Of a stretch of 6,607 nucleotides of DNA, positions 1 through 5,295 are shown piece after piece (positions within the stretch are counted from its first letter, which is position 1; each line of letters begins with the position of its first letter). This DNA is from Actinomycetota bacterium. GTDB lineage: Bacteria > Actinomycetota > Actinomycetes > Actinomycetales > Cellulomonadaceae. Made by a program: the position numbers and the translations under genes. Location of the stretch: positions 1-6,607 of the forward strand of contig JAHIJU010000446.1 of assembly GCA_018898235.1 (NCBI GenBank), in the 5' to 3' direction. Under the pieces are notes generated by a model. It did not search any database. It worked only from the letters and a program-made list of their open reading frames with translations, and was not told where the DNA came from.

Positions 1-687
1 GGGGGTCGTGGTGAACACCAGCGGCCAGAGCAGGTCGTTCCAGTTGTTGACGAACGTGAAGATCGCCAGCGTGAGCAGCGCGGGCACGGCGTTGGGCAGC
101 ACGATGGAACGGAAGATGCGCAGCTCGCTCGCGCCGTCGATCCGGGCCGCGTTGTCCAGGTCCCGGGGCAGCGAGACGAAGAACTGCCGCAGGAAGAAGA
201 TCCCGAAGGCGTCCGCGGCGCGCGGCACGATCATGCCCGCGTAGGTGTTGACCCAGCCCAGGTGCGCGACCAGCTGGTAGACGGGGATGAGGGTGGCCTG
301 GAACGGGATCATCAGGCTCGCGACGATCGCGACCAGCAGCGCGCGGCTGCCGCGGAAGTCCAGCCGCGCCAGGGCGTAGGCGGCGAGGGAATCGAAGACC
401 AGCGCGAACGCCGTGACCCCACCGGCGAACACGAAGCTGTTGAGGCACAGCCGTGCGAACGGCAGGTCGGTGAAGATCCGGTCGAAGTTGTTCAGCGTCC
501 ACGATCCCGGTACCAGGGTCGGCGGGAAGGCGTTGATCTCGGCGGTCGGCTTGAACGCGGTGAACACGATGACCAGCACCGGCAGCAGCACGATGAGGGT
601 GAGCGCGGTGACGGCGGCCAGCAGCAGCCAGCGCGAGGCGGTGCGGCCGGGCCGGAACCGCCGGGCGGCGAGGGTCGCGGTGCTCAT
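1..687 (-). CDS. Carbohydrate ABC transporter permease, MalG-like (CUT1), C-terminus beyond window
   Basis: Inner-membrane permease subunit that would pair with the MalF-like protein encoded just upstream to form the sugar channel. The visible 229 codons run from the ATG at 687 to the window edge. An N-terminal helix lies at about residues 20-44, followed by the extracytoplasmic stretch with TLNNF (64-68) typical of MalG-type permeases. More helices follow, then the cytoplasmic coupling loop at about 179-198 (NAARIDGA, then F192 and P198), which docks on the ATPase. The family consensus starts with EAA; here the Glu is Asn179, preceded by Asp178. The late motif NNWND (214-218) is also typical. 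MalG-like proteins are usually about 270-300 residues, so roughly 50 residues and the stop are missing. The start overlaps the previous stop as ATGA (684-687), with AGAAGGA about 10 nt upstream, so translation is probably coupled. Substrate is unknown; family assignment is firm. Confidence 0.93.
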   Translation of the reverse strand, partial: MSTATLAARRFRPGRTASRWLLLAAVTALTLIVLLPVLVIVFTAFKPTAEINAFPPTLVPGSWTLNNFDRIFTDLPFARLCLNSFVFAGGVTAFALVFDSLAAYALARLDFRGSRALLVAIVASLMIPFQATLIPVYQLVAHLGWVNTYAGMIVPRAADAFGIFFLRQFFVSLPRDLDNAARIDGASELRIFRSIVLPNAVPALLTLAIFTFVNNWNDLLWPLVFTTTP

Positions 688-1637
688 GAGGCGGTGTCCT
701 TCTCACGGGCGCCGAAGAACCGGAACTGGACGAGGGACAGGACGAGGGTGGCGAGCAGCAGCACGTAGGACAGCGCCGTCGCGACCCCGAGGTCGAGCTT
801 CTTGAATCCCTCCTGGTAGATCTCCATGACGACGGTCTGCGTGCTGCGGTACGGACCGCCGCTGGTCATCACATAGATCTGGTCGAACGCCTGCAGCGCG
901 GCGATCATCGCGAACACCACCACGAACGTCAGGGTGGTGGACAGCTGCGGCACGGTGACGTGCACGAACCGTCGCCAGGCCCCGGCCCCGTCGAGGGTGG
1001 CCGCCTCGTACAGCGATACGGGGATCTCCTGCAGCCCGGCGATGAAGATGACCATGTAGAACCCGACGTTCTTCCAGATCGCGACGAGCACCACGGTCGG
1101 CATGGCCCAGGTCGGGTCCTGGAGCACGTTCCCGACGTGGATGCCGACCGAGCGCAGCCAGGAGGTGAGCAGGCCGATCTGCGGGTCGAGCAGGTAGCTC
1201 CAGGCGAAGGCGGCGACGGCCAACGAGACGATGAACGGGACGAACAGCGCGGTACGGAAGACGTTTCGGCCGATCAGCGCACGGTTGGTGAGCAGCAGCG
1301 CGAGCGCCAGGGCGCCGATCAGCGCGGTGGGGGTGAACATCACGGTGTAGAGCGCGGTGTTGCCGAGCGTCGCGAGGATCTTGGCGTTGGTGAAGATCTG
1401 CACGTAGTTGTCCAGACCGACCCAGCGGGGTGTGCCGAACCCGCTGGCGTCGGTGAACGACAGCCGGAGGGCCGACACCATGGGCCAGGCGACGAATGCG
1501 AGCAGGATGATGAGCGCCGGCGTCATGAACAGCGCGGCGATGCGGATCTGCTGCCGTGCTGCCACGGGCCGTCCGCCGAGCGGGGCGGGCGCCCGGTAGG
1601 GCTTCGTCGCGCGGGGGCCGCGCGCGGTTCTGGTCAT
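684..1637 (-). CDS. Carbohydrate ABC transporter permease, MalF/UgpA-like (CUT1)
   Basis: First membrane subunit of the sugar importer, 317 residues, a normal length for the CUT1 MalF/UgpA/LacF group. A basic N-terminal tail (1-30) is followed by a first helix at about 31-60, the periplasmic segment with VGLDNY (73-78), helices at about 95-117, 127-149, 180-201 and 236-256, and a final helix at about 288-307. The ATPase-coupling EAA loop is fully canonical: E211-A-A, D216-G-A and P230. The motif FDQIYVMTSGGP (251-262) is a family signature. The ATG at 1637 is chosen because GAAGGA (1643-1648) lies 5 nt upstream. The gene follows the binding-protein gene after 72 bp containing a hairpin and overlaps the second permease by 4 bp, so all three should be one operon. 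The transported sugar cannot be inferred from the sequence. Confidence 0.96.
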   Translation of the reverse strand: MTRTARGPRATKPYRAPAPLGGRPVAARQQIRIAALFMTPALIILLAFVAWPMVSALRLSFTDASGFGTPRWVGLDNYVQIFTNAKILATLGNTALYTVMFTPTALIGALALALLLTNRALIGRNVFRTALFVPFIVSLAVAAFAWSYLLDPQIGLLTSWLRSVGIHVGNVLQDPTWAMPTVVLVAIWKNVGFYMVIFIAGLQEIPVSLYEAATLDGAGAWRRFVHVTVPQLSTTLTFVVVFAMIAALQAFDQIYVMTSGGPYRSTQTVVMEIYQEGFKKLDLGVATALSYVLLLATLVLSLVQFRFFGAREKDTAS

Positions 1638-1642
1638 GAGGT

Positions 1643-1648
1643 TCCTTC
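1643..1648 (-). promoter_or_regulatory. Ribosome binding site of the MalF-like permease
   Basis: GAAGGA on the minus strand, 5 nt before the ATG at 1637. It fixes the start and shows that the permease has its own ribosome entry, unlike the overlapping second permease. Confidence 0.7.
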
Positions 1649-1656
1649 GTGGTGAC

Positions 1657-1695
1657 CGGTGGCCGCCGCCCGCGGGGACGGGACGGCGGCCACCG
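1657..1695 (-). repeat. Intercistronic hairpin between binding-protein and permease genes
   Basis: A perfect 12-bp inverted repeat (1657-1668 against 1684-1695; CGGTGGCCGCCG and its complement) encloses a 15-nt GC-rich loop. It lies 14 nt after the binding-protein stop codon and 19 nt before the permease ATG. There is no T tract on the minus strand, so it is not a classical full terminator. By analogy with the malE-malF gap of enteric bacteria, such a hairpin may protect the binding-protein mRNA from 3' decay or cause partial termination, giving more binding protein than permease. That role is inference; the repeat itself is seen directly. Confidence 0.65.
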
Positions 1696-1709
1696 TCGGT
1701 GCGGGCGGC

Positions 1710-2981
1710 TCAGCCGTCGAGGGACTGCTGGGCGGATTTCGAGGCGGTCGCCAGCAGGGTGGCGGGGTCGCCGCCGGCGAGGGCCTTCTGCGTCGCCTCG
1801 TCGATCGCTGCGAGGACGTCCGTGCTGTTGGCGACCCCGGGGAGCAACGGCCGGGCGGTGTCGGCGAAGCCGGTGAGGGTGGCCACCACGGGGTTCGACG
1901 AGACGTCGGCCGCCGGGATGTCGGTGCGCAGCGGCGGCCAGCCCGAGCCGAGCGACCAGGTGGTGGACACCTTCTTGGAGAAGAAGTAGTCGAAGAACTT
2001 CTCCGCGGCCGCCTTCTTCGCCCCATCGGCCTGGGAGGTCACCGCCGCCGAGATACCGATGGCCGAGGACGCCTGCGCGACCGGACCGGCGTGGATGGCG
2101 GCGATGCCGTAGTCGATGTTGTTCTCGGTGGCGACGCTGGCCATCCAGGGGCCGCCGACCTCCATCGCGGCCTTCCCGGAGGAGAACAGCTTGTCCGAGG
2201 CGACCCCGTCCAGACCGGTCGGGGAGATCTTGTCCTTGATGACGGCGTCGGCCCAGTAGGTGAGGGTCTTGACGTTCGCCGAGGAGTCGATGACCGAGGT
2301 CGACCCGTCGGTGAGCTCCCCGCCGTTCCCGTAGAACAGGCTGGGCCACACGCCGTTGCCGACGGTCGAGTGGTCGGGGAGCGCGAGGCCGTACTGCTCG
2401 GGCGTCCCGTCGCCGTTCTCGTCGATCGTGAGCTTCTTGGCGTCGGCGACCCACTCGTCCCAGGTGGTCGGGAACGTGGTGATGCCGGCTGCAGCGAACA
2501 GCGTCTTGTTGTAGACGACGGACAGCGGGACGAAGCCGATGGGGACCCCGTAGGCGCTCCCGTCCACCTGGACCATCTCGACCGCGTGGGGGTTGAGCGA
2601 GGCGTTCTTCGTGGTGTCGCTCGCGTAGAAGTCGTCGAGCGTGGCGAAGGCGCCCTTGGAGGCGTAGACGGGGAGGTTCTCGGCGGGCAGGGCCACGATG
2701 TCCGGACCCTCGTCGGCGGACAGCGCGGTGAGCAGGGTGTCCCCGATGACGGCCCAGGTCTTGGTGGTCGTCTGGATCGTGATGTCCGACTGCGAGGAGT
2801 TGAAGTCGGTGACGATCTGGTCGAGCACCTTGCCGTCGGCCTCGGTGTAGCCGTGCCAGAAGGTGAGGGTCACCGGACCCGATGAGGCCGTGGCCGAGGA
2901 CCCTGAGGACCCCGAGCAGCCGGCCAGTGCGAAGGACGAGCCCGCGGCGACGACCGCGAGCGCCGCTACCAGTTTCTTCAT
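1710..2981 (-). CDS. ABC transporter sugar-binding lipoprotein (CUT1 extracellular solute-binding protein)
   Basis: Extracellular receptor that would bind a mono- or oligosaccharide and deliver it to the two permeases encoded downstream. From the chosen start it has 423 residues, normal for solute-binding protein family 1. The N-terminus is a lipoprotein signal: MKK, a hydrophobic core (4-19) and the lipobox LAGC with Cys22 as the lipidated residue, followed by a Ser/Gly linker. The mature protein shows TLTFWHGY (38-45), typical of this family at its first strand, then GPDIV (92-96), YGVPIGF (144-150), a TWDEW segment (173-177) and GGPWM (276-280). The DENGDGTPEQYG loop (187-198) resembles a calcium-binding EF-hand loop. 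The ATG at 2981 is preferred over an in-frame ATG 51 bp upstream because it gives a proper signal peptide and has AGAGAGG (2988-2994) 6 nt upstream; the longer form would also start inside the operator region. The ligand is not predictable. Confidence 0.96.
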   Translation of the reverse strand: MKKLVAALAVVAAGSSFALAGCSGSSGSSATASSGPVTLTFWHGYTEADGKVLDQIVTDFNSSQSDITIQTTTKTWAVIGDTLLTALSADEGPDIVALPAENLPVYASKGAFATLDDFYASDTTKNASLNPHAVEMVQVDGSAYGVPIGFVPLSVVYNKTLFAAAGITTFPTTWDEWVADAKKLTIDENGDGTPEQYGLALPDHSTVGNGVWPSLFYGNGGELTDGSTSVIDSSANVKTLTYWADAVIKDKISPTGLDGVASDKLFSSGKAAMEVGGPWMASVATENNIDYGIAAIHAGPVAQASSAIGISAAVTSQADGAKKAAAEKFFDYFFSKKVSTTWSLGSGWPPLRTDIPAADVSSNPVVATLTGFADTARPLLPGVANSTDVLAAIDEATQKALAGGDPATLLATASKSAQQSLDG

Positions 2982-2987
2982 TGAACG

Positions 2988-2994
2988 CCTCTCT
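2988..2994 (-). promoter_or_regulatory. Ribosome binding site of the binding-protein gene
   Basis: AGAGAGG on the minus strand, 6 nt before the ATG at 2981. Together with the signal peptide it decides this start against the longer in-frame reading from 3032. Confidence 0.75.
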
Positions 2995-2997
2995 GGG

Positions 2998-3017
2998 GAT
3001 CGACCACTTCGTCGATC
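2998..3017 (-). repeat. 5' UTR stem-loop just upstream of the Shine-Dalgarno
   Basis: GATCGAC (2998-3004) and GTCGATC (3011-3017) form a perfect 7-bp inverted repeat with a 6-nt loop (GAAGTG in the RNA sense). The stem ends 3 nt before the AGAGAGG ribosome site. It lies within the predicted leader of the binding-protein mRNA, where it could stabilise the transcript or keep the ribosome site open. It could instead be a further DNA site, but it does not resemble the CAACGTTG boxes. Confidence 0.45.
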
Positions 3018-3027
3018 GAGCGGGATG

Positions 3028-3053
3028 TACAACGTTGCATTTCCAACGTTGTA
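3028..3053 (-). promoter_or_regulatory. Tandem LacI-type operator boxes
   Basis: Two identical CAACGTTG cores (3030-3037 and 3044-3051) have centres 14 bp apart. Each core is a self-complementary AACGTT with a central CG, the usual form of LacI/GalR-family operators. The outer flanks make the pair one large inverted repeat, TACAACGTT-N8-AACGTTGTA. They lie immediately downstream of the predicted -10 box, between about +1 and +26, and between the repressor gene and the binding-protein gene. This is the expected position for a site where the adjacent LacI-family protein blocks transcription. The pairing of this regulator with these boxes is inferred from proximity and family operator form. Confidence 0.8.
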
Positions 3054-3059
3054 GACGGG

Positions 3060-3088
3060 AGTATAGGGACTCGCTGCACCGCGGTCAA
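3060..3088 (-). promoter_or_regulatory. Promoter of the sugar-uptake operon (TTGACC-17-TATACT)
   Basis: On the minus strand TTGACC (3083-3088) and TATACT (3060-3065) are separated by exactly 17 bp, a close match to the main vegetative sigma factor consensus in an otherwise very GC-rich stretch. The -35 box begins 5 bp after the repressor stop codon. Transcription would begin near 3053, giving a leader of about 72 nt that contains both operator boxes and the small stem-loop. A strong promoter held down by a repressor bound just after the start point fits sugar-inducible control. Confidence 0.8.
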
Positions 3089-3093
3089 CGGGG

Positions 3094-4137
3094 TCAGGAC
3101 GCGGCTACGGAACCTGCGGCGAGGGAAGCCGGCGGGGCCGACTCGCGCACCACGAGCGTGGTCGGCACCGTCACGACCCGGGGGGCAGGGTCGCGGGTCG
3201 GCTCCGCGGCGATCCGCTCCACGAGTGCGGTCACCGCCTCCTGCGCGATCCGGGCGCGGTGCGGGTCGATCGTCGTCAGGCTCGGCATCGCGAACTGCGC
3301 CTCGGCCACATCGTCGAAGCCGATCACGGCCACGTCCTGCGGCACGCGCAGACCCGCCTGGTGCAGGACCCGCAGCGCGCCCAGCGCGAGCTCGTCGTTG
3401 AGCGCGAAGATCGCGTCGAACGCGACCGACCGGGCGATCAGCTCACGGGCCGTGTCGGCGCCGTCGGTGCGGTGCCAACCGTCGTGGAAGACGACGAGCT
3501 CGGGGTCGAACGGCACCTGCGCCGCCTGCAACGCCTGCCGGTACCCGGTCAGTCGCAGCGTGGCGGAGCCCATCTGCTCGTCCTTGTGGGCGCCCAGCAC
3601 CGCGACCCGGCGTCGTCCCAACGACAGGAGATGCTCGGTCGCCTGGACCGCCCCGGCCACGTTGTCCATCGTCACGTGGTCGGTAGGGCCGTTGAAGATC
3701 CGCTCGCCGAGCAGCACCAGCGGGTACGGCACGTCGAGCACGTCGGTGTCGACCGCCGACAGCCCCAGGGGTGAGAACAGCAGCCCGTCCATCATCGAGA
3801 CCCGCGGTCCGCGGAGCAGCTCGATCTCGATCTCGCGGTGACCACCGGTCTGCTCGATCAGCACGACGTAGCCGCGTTCCCTGGCCGCCGCCAGCACGGC
3901 GTCGGCCAGCTCGGCGAAGTAGCTGAACCGGAGCTCGGGCACAGCGAGCCCGATGACTCCCGTGCGTCCCGCCCTCAGGTTCCGTGCCGCCAGGTTCGGC
4001 TGGTAGCCGAGCTCGGCAATCGCCGCCTCGACCTTTGTCCGGGTGGACGGCCGGACGTGCTCGTACCCGTTGACCACATTGGAGACGGTCTTGATGGAGA
4101 CGCCTGCGACGGCAGCCACATCACGCAGGGTCGACAT
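3094..4137 (-). CDS. LacI/GalR-family transcriptional repressor
   Basis: DNA-binding, sugar-responsive regulator of 347 residues, normal family length. The helix-turn-helix at about 4-24 reads LRDVAAVAGVSIKTVSNVVN, with VSIKTVSNVVNG the recognition region. The hinge helix follows at about 47-56 (PNLAARNLR), with a Leu that in this family wedges into a central CG step. The effector domain (about 60-334) has the periplasmic-binding-protein fold: GVIGLAVP (60-67), FALNDELALGAL (244-255) and VIGFDD (271-276) are typical. The start at 4137 is chosen over an in-frame ATG at 4167 because the family motif begins directly after it and GGGGAAGGGG (4142-4151) lies 4 nt upstream. The C-terminal 15 residues are low-complexity Ala/Ser. 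It lies directly upstream of the uptake operon on the same strand and most likely represses it, with the imported sugar or a derivative as inducer. No matching box is seen at its own start, so autoregulation is not apparent. Confidence 0.95.
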   Translation of the reverse strand: MSTLRDVAAVAGVSIKTVSNVVNGYEHVRPSTRTKVEAAIAELGYQPNLAARNLRAGRTGVIGLAVPELRFSYFAELADAVLAAARERGYVVLIEQTGGHREIEIELLRGPRVSMMDGLLFSPLGLSAVDTDVLDVPYPLVLLGERIFNGPTDHVTMDNVAGAVQATEHLLSLGRRRVAVLGAHKDEQMGSATLRLTGYRQALQAAQVPFDPELVVFHDGWHRTDGADTARELIARSVAFDAIFALNDELALGALRVLHQAGLRVPQDVAVIGFDDVAEAQFAMPSLTTIDPHRARIAQEAVTALVERIAAEPTRDPAPRVVTVPTTLVVRESAPPASLAAGSVAAS

Positions 4138-4141
4138 CGAT

Positions 4142-4151
4142 CCCCTTCCCC
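4142..4151 (-). promoter_or_regulatory. Ribosome binding site of the LacI-family gene
   Basis: GGGGAAGGGG on the minus strand, 4 nt before the ATG at 4137. It supports the internal start rather than the ATG 30 bp upstream, which would add ten residues with no family match. Confidence 0.65.
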
Positions 4152-4165
4152 GGCAGTGTCGGCAC

Positions 4166-4171
4166 ATCCTA
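4166..4171 (-). promoter_or_regulatory. Possible -10 box for the LacI-family gene
   Basis: TAGGAT on the minus strand fits the TAnnnT pattern of actinobacterial -10 elements and would give a start near 4159 and a leader of about 22 nt. No convincing -35 hexamer is found 16-18 bp upstream; that stretch is GC-rich. The gene could instead be read from the oxidoreductase gene upstream. Weak call. Confidence 0.3.
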
Positions 4172-4177
4172 GGTCTG

Positions 4178-4192
4178 GGGGCGGTCCGCCCC
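4178..4192. repeat. GC-rich palindrome between oxidoreductase and repressor genes
   Basis: GGGGCGG-T-CCGCCCC is a perfect 7-bp inverted repeat around one central base, in the 105-bp gap between the oxidoreductase stop and the repressor start. As RNA it can form a short GC stem. It may be part of a weak terminator for the oxidoreductase gene, a protein-binding palindrome, or simply a product of base composition. Confidence 0.3.
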
Positions 4193-4242
4193 GCACCCGG
4201 CTCACAGCAGCACGCCGGCCCACCCGAGCCCCTGGATCCGTG

Positions 4243-5202
4243 TCAGAGCACCCGGGCGAGCTGGTCCAGGCCGGTGAACGGGTCCGGCGCGGCCGGGATG
4301 AACACGCTGCTGGTGACCCCGGCCGCCGCGAGCTCGCCGAGCCGGGTGCGCACCTGGGCGGACGTGCCCGCCAGCGCGAGCTGGGCCACCCACGCATCGG
4401 GCAGCCGGGTCGCGAACTCCTGGGGCGACCCGCAGCCGGCCCGCAGCGCCGCCAGCTCGTCGCCGAACGGCAGCGGCGCCAGGTGCGGGGCCCAGTCCGG
4501 TTCGCCGATCCACGCCAGTCCCGGCCGGGCCTCGGCCAGAGCGGCGGCCGGGTCGTCGTGCACGGAGCCCACGTTGTAGGTGACGATCGTGTGCGGTCCC
4601 GGCGCCGCGATCTGCCCGAGGGCGGCCCGCACATACTCGGGGGTGCACGGTTCGGCCAGCACGGTGCCGTCGGCCACCCGGCCGGCCATGGCCAGCGAAC
4701 GCGGGCCGCGGACCCCGGCGAGCAGCGGCGGGACCACCTCGGGCACCACGGCCGGGTCCAGCGCGAAACCCTCGATCGGGACGAGGGCGTCGGGGGCCGC
4801 CACCCGTTCACCGTTCAGCAGCGCGCGCAGGGTGACCAGGTGCTCCTCGAGCAGCCGCAGCGGCGTCCGGGGCCAGGCTCCGACCGACCGCAACCAGCCC
4901 GGCATGCCGTGGCCGACGCCGACATCGAGCCGCCCGGGGAAGAGCTGGGCGAGCGTCGCCAGCTCCATCGCGGCGAACGCCGGGTTGCGCACGGCCGCGG
5001 GCAGCACCCCGATGCCCACCCGGATCGTCGAGGTCGCGGCCAGGACGACGGCGGCCTGGGCGATCCCGCCGCGGAAGCCGAGGTCCTCGACCACCCACAC
5101 GCTGTCGAATCCGAGCGACTCGGCCCGGCGCGCGTAGTCGAGCACCCGGCCCGGTGGCAGGTCGCGCGGGAGCATGACGGCGACGGTGGGCAGCGTGGGC
5201 AC
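4243..5202 (-). CDS. LLM-class (luciferase-like) flavin/F420-dependent oxidoreductase
   Basis: Cytoplasmic TIM-barrel enzyme of 319 residues, a usual length for the luciferase-like monooxygenase family, which uses reduced FMN or coenzyme F420. Visible family features are the first strand and helix (about 5-31, ending AESLGFDSVWVVED at 27-40), the TSTIRVGIGVLP segment (57-68), and the hallmark stretch at 73-99 (NPAFAAMELATLAQL, then PGRLDVGVGHG). EEHLVTLRALLNGE (119-132) and the late barrel strand PPLLAGVRGPRSLAMAGRVADG (158-179) follow. The layout resembles the F420-using branch, common in actinomycetes, but cofactor choice cannot be fixed from sequence alone. The GTG at 5202 is chosen because GGAGGA (5210-5215) lies 7 nt upstream and the family match begins at once; the longer reading to 5634 is antisense to the next gene. 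It is divergent from the 5296 gene. Substrate is unknown. Confidence 0.9.
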   Translation of the reverse strand: MPTLPTVAVMLPRDLPPGRVLDYARRAESLGFDSVWVVEDLGFRGGIAQAAVVLAATSTIRVGIGVLPAAVRNPAFAAMELATLAQLFPGRLDVGVGHGMPGWLRSVGAWPRTPLRLLEEHLVTLRALLNGERVAAPDALVPIEGFALDPAVVPEVVPPLLAGVRGPRSLAMAGRVADGTVLAEPCTPEYVRAALGQIAAPGPHTIVTYNVGSVHDDPAAALAEARPGLAWIGEPDWAPHLAPLPFGDELAALRAGCGSPQEFATRLPDAWVAQLALAGTSAQVRTRLGELAAAGVTSSVFIPAAPDPFTGLDQLARVL

Positions 5203-5209
5203 GGGTCGG

Positions 5210-5215
5210 TCCTCC
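5210..5215 (-). promoter_or_regulatory. Ribosome binding site fixing the GTG start of the oxidoreductase
   Basis: GGAGGA on the minus strand, 7 nt before the GTG at 5202. It is the best Shine-Dalgarno sequence in the window and settles a start that would otherwise be ambiguous in a long open frame. Confidence 0.8.
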
Positions 5216-5239
5216 GGCGTGGGGTGCGGTCGGTCCAGT

Positions 5240-5252
5240 GTCCCCCGGGGAC
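5240..5252. repeat. Palindrome GTCCCC-C-GGGGAC in the divergent intergenic region
   Basis: Perfect 6-bp arms around a central C, located between the oxidoreductase ribosome site and the CTGAGAT repeats. Looser AGTG (5237-5240) and CACT (5255-5258) flanks extend the symmetry imperfectly. It might be an operator for either divergent gene. No regulator can be named, and GC-rich palindromes of this size occur by chance. Confidence 0.25.
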
Positions 5253-5256
5253 GGCA

Positions 5257-5274
5257 CTGAGATTCCCCTGAGAT
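5257..5274 (+). promoter_or_regulatory. Direct-repeat site CTGAGAT-N4-CTGAGAT upstream of the 5296 gene
   Basis: Two exact 7-bp copies (5257-5263 and 5268-5274) have an 11-bp period, one helical turn. This is the architecture of OmpR/PhoB-family response-regulator sites, for example the 7+4+7 direct repeats of mycobacterial PhoP. The second copy ends 8 bp before the probable -10 box, so the repeats replace the -35 element, as in activator-dependent promoters. The same arrangement occurs before the 5857 gene. The regulator is not in the window. Confidence 0.7.
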
Positions 5275-5282
5275 CCGCTCCC

Positions 5283-5288
5283 TAGCGT
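5283..5288 (+). promoter_or_regulatory. Probable -10 box giving a leaderless transcript of the 5296 gene
   Basis: TAGCGT fits the TAnnnT pattern and lies 7 nt before the ATG at 5296, so transcription would begin at or next to the A of the start codon. No Shine-Dalgarno sequence is present before this ATG, which agrees with leaderless translation, common in actinomycetes. Confidence 0.5.
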
Positions 5289-5295
5289 TCGTCCC

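Noticed and set aside
703..2454. A 583-codon minus-strand frame spanning the permease and binding-protein genes
   Set aside because: It is a shifted frame of two well-supported genes, with an Arg/Pro/Gly-rich product and no recognisable domain.
1659..2885. A 408-codon plus-strand frame opposite the binding-protein gene
   Set aside because: Its composition is Gly/Arg/Asp/Val-rich as expected of antisense to a GC-rich gene, while the minus strand gives a complete lipoprotein with a lipobox.
2982..3032. Upstream ATG (3032) for the binding protein
   Set aside because: It would add 17 charged residues before the signal peptide and place the start inside the operator; the ATG at 2981 has a good ribosome site.
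3097..3142. Ala/Ser-rich C-terminal tail of the repressor as a sign of frameshift
   Set aside because: The family domain is complete before it, and short low-complexity tails are common in actinomycete LacI-type proteins. The reading frame and base composition do not change.
3838..5271. A 477-codon plus-strand frame across the repressor and oxidoreductase genes
   Set aside because: It crosses two genes and their intergenic gap, and the product is low-complexity and charged, so it is a shadow.
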